Assembly (NCBI GenBank): GCA_902782655.1 | Contig: CACZNY010000140.1 | Span: 1-7,236 of the forward strand | Direction of reading: 5' to 3' | DNA length: 7,236 nt | From: an uncultured Lachnospiraceae bacterium | GTDB taxonomy: Bacteria > Bacillota > Clostridia > Lachnospirales > Lachnospiraceae | The notes under the pieces: model-generated | Seen by the model: only the letters and a program-made list of their open reading frames with translations | Databases searched by the model: none | Told to the model about the DNA's origin: nothing | Program-made: the position numbers and the translations under genes | Shown: positions 1 to 6,851 of the stretch, piece after piece | How positions within the stretch are numbered: position 1 is the first letter of the stretch | Layout: every line of letters begins with the position of its first letter

Positions 1-1275
1 CAGACCAACCCCGAGTCCTCGGGCTTCCGTTCGGCAAGGAGCCATGTGGTGGATTCCCTTGAATATTTCATAGACCACTACGGCTTAAGATCCGAGATAG
101 AGCAGGGCAATGTTAAATTCTGGCTCAACGGCTTCTCCAGGGGAAGCGCCACGGCGAATCTTACCGGCAAGTATCTGGTGGATACATACGGCAAATACTC
201 GAAGAATAATAAGGATAAGCCCAACCAGGTCTTCGCTTACTGCTACGCCGTGCCCGCAGGCGGCACGGATACCTCCGAGGCGCCTGAAGCAGCGGGGGAT
301 GACCGCAAGGGCTATTACTGCATACATAATATAATAAACAAGGTGGATCTGACTCCCATGGTGGCTCCTGAGCTCATGGGCTTCAAGCGCTATGGTGTGG
401 ATCACTTTGTGCCCGGAACGAAGGATGCGGGTGACGTAAAGAAAGAGAAAAAGTTCGCATCTGTCGACAACGGCTCGTATCCCATTACCTTAATGTATGA
501 TAATGAGGCATATATGACCGGCAGCGGAACATACAATGCCGACAGGCAGAGGATGCTGGATCAGCTGCTTGGAGTGAATCAGGAGGTGAACTTCACCGAC
601 TACTTCAAGGTGCATGGGATAAACAGCCTCGGCAACGGTCTGAGGCTGGAAGGCTCCAAATATCAGAGGACGATAGAGTCATGGCTTCCGGATATGTATA
701 GTAAGCTGCAGGGCTGGGACAGCATTGGAGACGGCAAAAACCTTTCGAGGAGCAATTACAGCAATTACCTGATGAAGGAAGGCAAGGACGGCGGGAGATG
801 GAGCAAGGGCATATCACCCCAGGATGCCTTCAGGGGACTCGTAATGCTGATGCTTTCAAAGACTCCGAGCGAGAAGGACGCGCTTTCCACCGCGATCGGA
901 AGCATGAAAAATAAGCTGGCGGCTCCCGCAAGCACAGAGAAGGGTCCCTCCGTCCTTACGATATACAAAAAGCTGATCTGTAAGGAAGGCTGGAAGAAAA
1001 AGGATGAACAGCAGAAGTGGCTTGACTTCTTCTGGGGGAAGCTTACCGACGACAGCTATGGCCAGCCCAGCATCAAGGACAGGAGCGTGATGAGTGATGC
1101 TGAGCTTAAGGCCTTCGAGTCATATTTTCCTGCACTGATGGGGATAGCTTTCAGACTGGCTCCAAGGGATAAAAAAGAAAACAACTTAAGATTAATGGCC
1201 ACCTTTGTCAAAAATACCGAGACCATCCTGCAGGGGCATGTGCCTGAGATCTATCTGGCATGGCTCAGACAATAT
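1..1275 (+). other. Alpha/beta-hydrolase (lipase class 3 / Mbeg1-like) catalytic region, N-terminally cut
   Basis: Residues are counted from the codon at base 1. The nucleophile elbow reads LNGFSRGSA, with serine 46 (codon 136-138) matching GxSxG. After a hydrophobic strand (QVFAYCYAVPAG) comes IHNIINKVDLTPMV, where aspartate 116 (codon 346-348) is the likely acid. The likely catalytic histidine is residue 413 (codon 1237-1239) in GHVPEIYLAWL, close to the HYPExYLAWL ending I associate with clostridial lipase-family proteins. About 297 residues, mostly helical in character, separate aspartate and histidine and probably form a cap over the active site. The strands and oxyanion region before the serine lie outside the window. 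The triad assignment is inferred from motif order; specificity for lipid, ester or peptide cannot be read from the sequence. Confidence 0.75.
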
Positions 1276-4200
1276 GACAGCTATTACGATAAGGAGGCAA
1301 AGAAGGCTTATGAATTTGCATCCGGCGGAAGCGAGCCCGCTGTCCCGCAAATAAGCCTTGCTCCGGGTAAATATCCGACAAACCAGAAGCTTGAGCTTAA
1401 AGCTGACGGCTGCGCGATCTACTATTCCATAAGAAAGGGATACGAAACGTCAGCACCCTTAAAGCTTTACAGGAGCGGAGAGGGTATATCCCTTACGGGA
1501 AACAGATCATCGGATGTGGAATATGCCGTTGAATTCTATGCCATCAGAGACAGGATAGAAAATGGCGTGAGAACGTGGTCTGAGAGTGAGCATAAGACCG
1601 AGGGCTACACCCTTGAGGCCAAGCGCCTTTTGAAGTTTAAGACCAGGCCTGATCAGACTGAATACCAGACTGCTTACTATGCACCCGGAGAGTCAGTGAC
1701 GATCAACAGCGGCCTTACGGCAAAGGATAAATCAAGCATCGACTATTGGTCAATAAGCGGTGATCCGATCAAGTATTCGGGTGACACCCTGTGTTTTGTC
1801 ATGCCGGACCGTGATGTGACCGTGGAGCCTCACTTCAGCCCGCTGATCACAAGGGTGTCGAAAATACAGGTGGCGGAGGAGCCCAAGCTGAATCAGCCCG
1901 GCTCAGCTATGGCGGCTGTTACGACTATCGAGCTTGAGGCATCGGACGGTTCAAAGGTCTATTATCCCGTTACCGATCCCGGGCTTCATCCCAAATGGGT
2001 GAAACCCACAAGGGTGCCTAAGAGCGGGGAGTTCACATGGGACAGTGTAAAAAAAGTCGAAAAACTCAACGGAGAGGAATGGCTGCTCATGTCCCTGAAC
2101 CACAGTTTCAAGGCACAGGATGGAAAGAATTACAGATTCTCCAAAGAGATAAACGATTATCATGATGCAGATGCCTCCATATGCGCTGACTACTTTACGA
2201 TCGGAGACGGAATGATCAAGGTCCTGTATCGTCCGTCAGCCTTCGGCAAATACGTGGTCCGGTCGATAGAGGCACCGAAGGGGAGTATTTACCCCTACTG
2301 TGCTACTGCTGATGAGATAGGCAGATATCTTGAAGATGAGGAGGTCACCCTTCATCTTGAAAATAATGAAATGAAGTTCAGGGAGGAGGTTGAATGGAAT
2401 ACTTCAGCCTATATCCCGGATGATGCGGGAGGCAGCTACAGCTTTACCGGCACGCTGAAGAACGCCGTCAGCTATGACCTTACAAAGGTGAGCGCACCGG
2501 TCATCACCGTAAAGGTCAATGCAAAGACTCTCTCACCCGTGCCCACGGCTGATCTTACATCAGGCGAGTACGTTAAAGAAGCAGGACGGGATGAAGAAAA
2601 GTTTGAGAATAATAACCTTAAGGTCACGGCAAGGGTAAAGGATTATGAAGGTAACCCGGGCACCATCTACTATAAGGCCGTGGAATATACCACCGGTGAA
2701 GAGCCGGCTGCTGTACCGGATCTTTCTGAAATGACAGAGGTCGGAAGTGACGGGAAGATCACTCTTGAGGGTACAGAAGGCACAACCAGAAAATATAAGC
2801 TCTGGCTCAGAGGCGAAAATGATGCGCCCTATGAAACTGTGAGTGAAGCGGTTTCCTATACATATGAGGTAACAGTACCAAAGTACAGAAATGTAAGCAT
2901 AGAGATATGGGATGTCAATACATCAAAGGCTCTTTACAAAGCGGAGCCTGAGCCGGCTCTCGTGGGAGATCCTGTGTATTACTTCGCTGATGAAGTGCTG
3001 GAGGCTGTCGGGGACGAAAAGCTTTCAGAGGCATATGACGGAGCTTACTGGACATCGAGTGTTTCTTCCGATAAGGTTACAGATCCCGATTTCTATCTCG
3101 AAAAGATGCCGGATGAGGATCTTACCTTAAAGCTGTATGCGGCACAACGCATAGACTATGTCGTTATCTATACCGATGAGGATGTGACTCCCGGAAAAGG
3201 CGGGAAGCTTAACGCGCAGGCTGACGAGATCAGGATAATGCTTGGGGGTAAGGAGTATACGATCTCAGGCAACCGGGCGCATCTTGCATTCAGTCCTGAT
3301 GACAGGACAGCCCTTGGAAACACTGTCTATACCATAAGCGGAAATCTGTCCTTTAAGGATATGAAGGGACAGGAGGATGAGGATGAGCCGGTCATTGACC
3401 TTGGAGGGAAATATTCACTGTCAGGTGATATGGTGGTAGAGCTGGTGTCTCCGGGGGAGTCCGGAAAGATACAGATCGTGCCTGATGCGGACGAGGATGA
3501 GGACGGATTATATGAGAAGCTTGGCTTCTCCCATACCTTTGCCATGACTGAAAAGCCGGAGATCACAGACGTTTATGAGCCGGAAGATGTGGTGATACCC
3601 TGGACAGCAGGGGCTGACCGCTCCTATGAGAAGCTTGTGGAGCCAAAGCTTCCCGGACAGGTCCATGTGATAACCGATGACGGAAGCCTGAGCTCACTTC
3701 CTGTAGAGTGGGGGCTGCCTCATGAGCCTGAGGAAGGGTATGACGAAAGCTCTGTCAGGCCGCAGGATCTTTTGATCACGGGATATGTAACGGTTCCCGA
3801 GGAATATAAAGCATATGATCTGGATGATGAGTCTGTAGAGGTTGACCGGTATGAGGTCGAGGTATCTGTAGCACTGGAAGGGGCTCCTTTGGTCAAAATG
3901 CCGAAGCCCGATCCTGACGGCGCTGTCACAGAATGCATGGTAGTGAGCGGCAATGCCGCAGGCTCCATAGATGTGGCAATGTCCTGCGAGACTGAGGGCG
4001 CAGATATCTACTATACGCTTGACGGCACGGATCCTCTTGACAGCAAAGGCAATACGATCCCGCAGGCTGTAAAGTACGTGTCCGGTAACCTTGTCACCAT
4101 TACCGGAAAGCCTGATGATGAGGTGACTCTGAAGCTGGCTGCTACGAAGAGCGGTATGCAGCCCAGCGAGATCTATACAAATTTTTATGAGTTCGTAAGA

Positions 4201-6678
4201 CCCGAGGCTGAGATCCCTGAATATGATCTGGAGGATATCCTTGAACTGGCTCTCATGCCCGGACAGAAGCTTGGTGATCTGAAGCTGCCCGAGGGCTGGC
4301 ACTGGGATACTGAAGCCATGGATGATCCCGCGGCAATTCCCGAGGATGATGAATATGAGCCGGGAGATATAGTGGATGCTGCCGTGTACTATAATCCGGA
4401 TCCTGCTAACTATGAGGATGTCTCTTTCGATATCGAGATCCCCATCATTGAGAAGGAATACGGGATCGCGGTCGAAGCCGGAAGCTGCATGGCCTACACC
4501 ATGGTCTCGGCATCGGAGATACCCGAAGGAGATGAGGGGGATTATACTCCTTACGAAGGCGGATCTTACCTCAACAGGGTATATACCGCTCCGCAGGGTG
4601 AAACGGTAGTAATTATCTTTAATAAGAAGATCGATGACAAGGATTACACAGGACTGATCAAAAAGACTGCCTCAGGCAGGGACATAAGCCTTACGAAGGA
4701 GCCGAAGGAATATGGCCCCGAAACGTACTGCGCTGAGTTTATCATGCCGGAGGAGGATGTGATCATATCTCCCGTCTATGAGAAGAAGGGCGCATATAAG
4801 GTGGAGAGCCTGACTGTAGATAAGCAGTCTGTCTCCATGAATGTTTTTGATAAGACGGAGCTTAATGTGACCGTCACCTGCAGCAGCACCGGCAAGGGAG
4901 ACAGGCCGAAGCCTGAGCTCGTAGAGCTTTCGAATCTTGTGGAGCAGGTCGGTGAAGCAGTGGAGGATGGCGGAAAGTATAAGTATACGCTTAAGGCCGT
5001 GGCACCCGGAAAAGGCACGCTGTGGGTCTGCTGCGGGGACAGGAGCCAGCCTGTGGCTGTAGATATCAATGAGGACAGGCAGAGACTGGTAAATGTCACA
5101 AAGGGAAGGGTCACAAAGGTGGATGGCAAGGCTGTGGAAGGCAGTCCCGCCTCCTGCTATGTGAAGGCAGGCAGCAGTGTGACTCTTGAGGCCGATCCTC
5201 CCAGCAGCCTTTATGTCTTCGACAGATGGATACTTAAGGGAGCAGATGTCAGTGACAGCTCCCTGAGCTTAAATGAGATCACCTTTACGGTAAACGGATC
5301 GGTGGAGGCTGAAGCCACCTATACGGAGGATCCCGAGTACAAAAAGAACGATGAGAAAAAGGATACGGATAAGAAGGTTAAGAGCCTGAAGCTTGCGGCG
5401 GCTGACGGCTCGACGGGCATGGTCTTTGATCTGAACGGGAAAGGAGCTGATCTTGAGAAGACTGTCATTGCCACAGCTGTGTATTATGACGGTACACAGC
5501 CTGAGATCACCTTTGAGAGCAGCAATACAGGCGTTGCCGGCGTGAAGCGTATCGGTACCGGCAGGACAGGCACTGTGAGCGCGAACATAGTCGCCATAGG
5601 TCCGGGGGAGGCTGTCATTACGGCTTACTGCGGTGACAAGTCAGCAGGCATCAGGGTATCCGTTGCCGAAAAGTCAGAAGGAGCCCGTATCCTCATGGAT
5701 GGCGAACCGACAGAGAGCTTTGGAATGAATGTGGGAGAGCAGACAGCTCTTACCGCGGCGGTATATCCCTTATCCAGCACCGATCAGGTAACGGGAGTCA
5801 CCTGGAAGGTTGTAAAGGATAAGAACAATAAGAATGTGATATCCGTGAAGAAGGGGCTCGTGACTGCGAAGAAGGCCGGGACTGCGAGGCTGCAGGCCGT
5901 CATCAAGGTAAAGCCCGCCGGAGCAAAGAAAGCAATAACGCTTCCTGCCGCCCAGTGCACTATCACCGTGAAGGCCGGAGAAAACGACAAGCCCAGGAGC
6001 AGACAGAATGATAAGAGCTACAAACTCTCACTAAGCAAGTCCTCCATTAAGATAGACGGGACGGCGTCGCCCATGAAGGAGCTTACGATAAGCCTTGCCT
6101 CTTTGAAGAAGCCGCTGACCGTGGATCAGCTCATATCAGGCAATGAGATAACCGCAGAGTCCACAAACCTCAATGTAGTGGAGGTGGAAGAGCTGGGAGA
6201 GCTTGCAAAGGACAGCAAGGGAAAGACAGCCCGGGCTGACCTTAAGATCATGGCCATAGGACCCGGTACTGCCTATATCATAGTGAAGTCGAAGCAGGAT
6301 GAGAAGCAGGAGAATATCAGGGTCTGCAGGATAACCGTGACTACACCCGTGAAGGAAATAAAGCTCACAGGTGATTCGGCGGAGCTCTTCCCCGGGGAGC
6401 CGGCCTTCCCCGGTGTCAGCGGCAGCGGGACAGATGCTGTCACGATCACGATGAAGCAGGGCAGCTACGACAGGCTCTACTATGATATCGATCCTTCAAA
6501 TACAACGGATATCGGAAAGATATCCTGGTCGGCAAAGGGCGGGGTTACCGTGAAGAACGGCGTGATCTACGCAAAGAGCATATCAAAGACCGATAAGAAG
6601 ACGGGCAGTATAAAGCCCGCTGAAGTGACTTTGAAATGCGGTAAGATCAAGCACACGATCAAGGTAATAGTTCAGTAA
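1..6678 (+). CDS. Giant secreted lipase-like alpha/beta-hydrolase with Ig-like/InlB-like tail (5' partial)
   Basis: The frame is open from base 1 to the TAA at 6676-6678, giving 2,225 visible codons. A GTG at 46 is in frame but has no ribosome binding site and lies inside the hydrolase fold, so the real start is upstream. Visible order: hydrolase core (1 to ~1275); chitobiase-C-terminal/FN3-like (~1336-1619); InlB-B-like (1621-1839); unassigned beta region; Big_4-like (~2254-2523); FN3-like (~2521-2875); InlB-B-like (~2881-3141); acidic unassigned region (~3142-3620); Big_4-like (3625-3876); chitobiase-C-terminal-like (3892-4194); an LGDLxLPEGWxW module (~4201-4449); InlB-B-like (~4456-4788); BIG2-like; InlB-B-like; then four more BIG2-like domains to the C terminus. 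The family suggests ester or lipid hydrolysis outside the cell, with the tail acting as stalk or adhesive surface. The substrate is unknown. No cell-wall sorting signal, SLH domain or membrane helix is visible at the C terminus. A terminator follows 25 bases after the stop codon. Confidence 0.93.
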   Translation, partial: QTNPESSGFRSARSHVVDSLEYFIDHYGLRSEIEQGNVKFWLNGFSRGSATANLTGKYLVDTYGKYSKNNKDKPNQVFAYCYAVPAGGTDTSEAPEAAGDDRKGYYCIHNIINKVDLTPMVAPELMGFKRYGVDHFVPGTKDAGDVKKEKKFASVDNGSYPITLMYDNEAYMTGSGTYNADRQRMLDQLLGVNQEVNFTDYFKVHGINSLGNGLRLEGSKYQRTIESWLPDMYSKLQGWDSIGDGKNLSRSNYSNYLMKEGKDGGRWSKGISPQDAFRGLVMLMLSKTPSEKDALSTAIGSMKNKLAAPASTEKGPSVLTIYKKLICKEGWKKKDEQQKWLDFFWGKLTDDSYGQPSIKDRSVMSDAELKAFESYFPALMGIAFRLAPRDKKENNLRLMATFVKNTETILQGHVPEIYLAWLRQYDSYYDKEAKKAYEFASGGSEPAVPQISLAPGKYPTNQKLELKADGCAIYYSIRKGYETSAPLKLYRSGEGISLTGNRSSDVEYAVEFYAIRDRIENGVRTWSESEHKTEGYTLEAKRLLKFKTRPDQTEYQTAYYAPGESVTINSGLTAKDKSSIDYWSISGDPIKYSGDTLCFVMPDRDVTVEPHFSPLITRVSKIQVAEEPKLNQPGSAMAAVTTIELEASDGSKVYYPVTDPGLHPKWVKPTRVPKSGEFTWDSVKKVEKLNGEEWLLMSLNHSFKAQDGKNYRFSKEINDYHDADASICADYFTIGDGMIKVLYRPSAFGKYVVRSIEAPKGSIYPYCATADEIGRYLEDEEVTLHLENNEMKFREEVEWNTSAYIPDDAGGSYSFTGTLKNAVSYDLTKVSAPVITVKVNAKTLSPVPTADLTSGEYVKEAGRDEEKFENNNLKVTARVKDYEGNPGTIYYKAVEYTTGEEPAAVPDLSEMTEVGSDGKITLEGTEGTTRKYKLWLRGENDAPYETVSEAVSYTYEVTVPKYRNVSIEIWDVNTSKALYKAEPEPALVGDPVYYFADEVLEAVGDEKLSEAYDGAYWTSSVSSDKVTDPDFYLEKMPDEDLTLKLYAAQRIDYVVIYTDEDVTPGKGGKLNAQADEIRIMLGGKEYTISGNRAHLAFSPDDRTALGNTVYTISGNLSFKDMKGQEDEDEPVIDLGGKYSLSGDMVVELVSPGESGKIQIVPDADEDEDGLYEKLGFSHTFAMTEKPEITDVYEPEDVVIPWTAGADRSYEKLVEPKLPGQVHVITDDGSLSSLPVEWGLPHEPEEGYDESSVRPQDLLITGYVTVPEEYKAYDLDDESVEVDRYEVEVSVALEGAPLVKMPKPDPDGAVTECMVVSGNAAGSIDVAMSCETEGADIYYTLDGTDPLDSKGNTIPQAVKYVSGNLVTITGKPDDEVTLKLAATKSGMQPSEIYTNFYEFVRPEAEIPEYDLEDILELALMPGQKLGDLKLPEGWHWDTEAMDDPAAIPEDDEYEPGDIVDAAVYYNPDPANYEDVSFDIEIPIIEKEYGIAVEAGSCMAYTMVSASEIPEGDEGDYTPYEGGSYLNRVYTAPQGETVVIIFNKKIDDKDYTGLIKKTASGRDISLTKEPKEYGPETYCAEFIMPEEDVIISPVYEKKGAYKVESLTVDKQSVSMNVFDKTELNVTVTCSSTGKGDRPKPELVELSNLVEQVGEAVEDGGKYKYTLKAVAPGKGTLWVCCGDRSQPVAVDINEDRQRLVNVTKGRVTKVDGKAVEGSPASCYVKAGSSVTLEADPPSSLYVFDRWILKGADVSDSSLSLNEITFTVNGSVEAEATYTEDPEYKKNDEKKDTDKKVKSLKLAAADGSTGMVFDLNGKGADLEKTVIATAVYYDGTQPEITFESSNTGVAGVKRIGTGRTGTVSANIVAIGPGEAVITAYCGDKSAGIRVSVAEKSEGARILMDGEPTESFGMNVGEQTALTAAVYPLSSTDQVTGVTWKVVKDKNNKNVISVKKGLVTAKKAGTARLQAVIKVKPAGAKKAITLPAAQCTITVKAGENDKPRSRQNDKSYKLSLSKSSIKIDGTASPMKELTISLASLKKPLTVDQLISGNEITAESTNLNVVEVEELGELAKDSKGKTARADLKIMAIGPGTAYIIVKSKQDEKQENIRVCRITVTTPVKEIKLTGDSAELFPGEPAFPGVSGSGTDAVTITMKQGSYDRLYYDIDPSNTTDIGKISWSAKGGVTVKNGVIYAKSISKTDKKTGSIKPAEVTLKCGKIKHTIKVIVQ
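1336..1839 (+). other. Chitobiase-C-terminal/FN3-like module plus first InlB-B-like module
   Basis: The first part reads PQISLAPGKYPTNQKLEL, then AIYYSIRKG and a VEFYAIRD strand. This is the pattern of the chitobiase/hexosaminidase C-terminal-like fold, although the usual TxDGSxP loop is degenerate. The second part starts LLKFKTRP, continues YYAPGESVTINSG and a WSISGD strand, and closes with FVMPDRDVTVEPHF (methionine codon 1801). That closing MPDxDVTV strand is the hallmark of divergent InlB B-repeat domains. These modules usually act as spacers or surface-interaction units and are not catalytic. Confidence 0.6.
2254..3141 (+). other. Big_4-like, FN3-like and second InlB-B-like modules
   Basis: The Big_4-like part has the pattern VEWNTSAYIPDDAGGSYSF, then TGTL and a closing VITVKV strand. 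Next comes an FN3/chitobiase-C-like stretch with GTIYYKAVEY and KYKLWLRGEND. The third part has YRNVSIEIWD, YWTSS and KMPDEDLTLKLYA (methionine codon 3106), again the MPDxDLTL closing strand of InlB-B-like domains. Module borders are estimated by eye from strand patterns and may be off by ten or more residues. Confidence 0.5.
3142..3624 (+). other. Unassigned acidic region with three Y-x-x-S-G-N/D motifs
   Basis: I recognise no known domain here. Three short motifs recur: YTISGN (3256-3273), YTISGN (3328-3345) and YSLSGD (3412-3429), spaced 72 and 84 bases apart. Two acidic runs occur, EDEDE (3373-3387) and DADEDEDG (3484-3507). Acidic runs in extracellular modular proteins can bind calcium, but no complete calcium-binding loop consensus is visible, so this is only a possibility. 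Confidence 0.4.
3625..4194 (+). other. Second Big_4-like module and chitobiase-C-terminal-like module
   Basis: The Big_4-like segment has VHVITDDGSLSSLPVEWG followed by LLITGYVTVPEEYKAYD, the DG-x-LPVEW ... TGxVxxPE pattern of these domains. The following segment contains YYTLDGTDPLDSKGN (4009-4053) and VTLKLAATKSGMQPS. YYTLDGTDP is close to the canonical chitobiase/beta-hexosaminidase C-terminal signature, making this the best assigned module of the tail. These domains are common accessory units in secreted clostridial proteins. Confidence 0.7.
4201..4788 (+). other. LGDLxLPEGWxW module followed by third InlB-B-like module
   Basis: The first half has MPGQKLGDLKLPEGWHW (4255-4305), then a GDIVDAAVYYNPDPANYEDV stretch and a closing FDIEIPII strand. 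I recall this arrangement as a recurrent unit in clostridial surface proteins, usually next to Ig-like and InlB-like domains, but I cannot give it a secure family name. The second half starts YGIAVEAGS and ends in FIMPEEDVIISPVYE (methionine codon 4744), the InlB-B-like closing strand. It is longer than usual owing to an acidic insertion (EIPEGDEGDYTPYEGG). Confidence 0.5.
4789..6675 (+). other. C-terminal array of five BIG2-like domains with one InlB-B-like insert
   Basis: BIG2-like units lie at about 4789-5070, 5371-5673, 5680-5976, 6019-6345 and 6349-6675. Each starts with a VxSLxV/VKEIKL-type strand. The first, second and fourth carry a late A-[VI]-[AG]-PG-x-[GA] turn (AVAPGKGT, AIGPGEAV, AIGPGTAY), the third has KKAGTARL, and all end in a V-x-V strand. 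Cysteine recurs near the late strand (CCGDR, YCGDK, LKCGKIK), as is common in clostridial BIG2 domains. Between units one and two is an InlB-B-like unit (5071-5340: VNVTKGRV, YVKAGSSVTLEADP, FDRWILKG). A lysine/aspartate-rich linker (KKNDEKKDTDKKVK, 5341-5382) follows. The protein stops directly after the last strand (HTIKVIVQ), with no anchor. Confidence 0.75.
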
Positions 6679-6703
6679 GCTGCAGTAGTTCTTCGCTAAG
6701 ATC

Positions 6704-6740
6704 AAAGGGCTGCGTACCGGTTGCCGGTACGCAGCTCTTT
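6704..6740 (+). terminator. Intrinsic terminator hairpin after the hydrolase gene
   Basis: GCTGCGTACCGG (6709-6720) and its perfect reverse complement (6724-6735) flank a TTG loop. The stem extends outward by five more pairs, including one G-T wobble, through AAAGG (6704-6708) and TCTTT (6736-6740), for 17 pairs in all. It begins 25 bases after the stop codon. The T-tract breaks off after TCTTT where the inverted-repeat element begins, and a run of five Ts resumes immediately past that element. Confidence 0.85.
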
Positions 6741-6769
6741 GTCAATCAGGGGACGGTTCTCTGATTGAC
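6741..6769 (+). repeat. Left terminal inverted repeat with internal stem-loop
   Basis: It matches the reverse complement of 6823-6851 at 26 of 29 positions. GTCAATCAG (6741-6749) and CTGATTGAC (6761-6769) form a perfect 9-bp stem around the loop GGGACGGTTCT, so this end alone can fold into a hairpin, as expected of substrates for single-strand Y1 transposases. Confidence 0.8.
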
Positions 6770-6794
6770 AAAACCAGCCCTTTGGCTGGTTTTG
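6769..6794. terminator. Terminator-like hairpin inside the element
   Basis: CAAAACCAGCC (6769-6779) pairs perfectly with GGCTGGTTTTG (6784-6794) around the loop CTTT, giving an 11-bp stem. The GC-rich core followed by TTTT on the plus strand, and by AAAACC read as GGTTTT on the minus strand, makes it a possible bidirectional intrinsic terminator. It could back up the upstream terminator whose T-tract the element interrupts. Confidence 0.55.
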
Positions 6795-6822
6795 ATTGCC
6801 AGCAGAGTATAATAGCACCACT

Positions 6823-6851
6823 GTAAATCATAGAACCGTCCCCTGATCGAC
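6823..6851 (-). repeat. Right terminal inverted repeat with degenerate internal stem-loop
   Basis: This is the inverted partner of 6741-6769. Its own stem is imperfect: GTAAATCAT (6823-6831) against ATGATCGAC-type sequence at the outer end, with mismatches. The three differences from the left end are at 6825, 6831 and 6848, all in the stem arms; the core AGAACCGTCCCC is unchanged. Confidence 0.75.

Larger units (their letters stand above)
6741..6851. mobile_element. MITE/REP-like element with 29-bp imperfect inverted ends
   Basis: The 111-bp unit begins GTCAATCAGGGGACGGTTCT and ends with the reverse complement of that sequence with one mismatch. The complementarity extends to 29 bases at each end (6741-6769 and 6823-6851) with three mismatches. 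No transposase is encoded, so it would need one supplied in trans. The GGGGACGGTTCT core with nested palindromes resembles repeats I associate with REP-type Y1 (IS200-like) transposases in Firmicutes; this link is from memory and untested. A short T-run lies on both sides (6738-6740, 6852-6856), which may hide a small target duplication. Confidence 0.7.

Noticed and set aside
46..48. GTG as the true start of the large protein.
   Set aside because: The frame stays open to the window edge, no Shine-Dalgarno precedes it, and it would cut off the first half of the hydrolase fold before the nucleophile serine.
3694..4302. A 202-codon open frame on the minus strand.
   Set aside because: It lies antisense within the large gene, has no ribosome binding site or recognisable domain, and its composition is what antisense of acidic, glycine-rich coding DNA gives.
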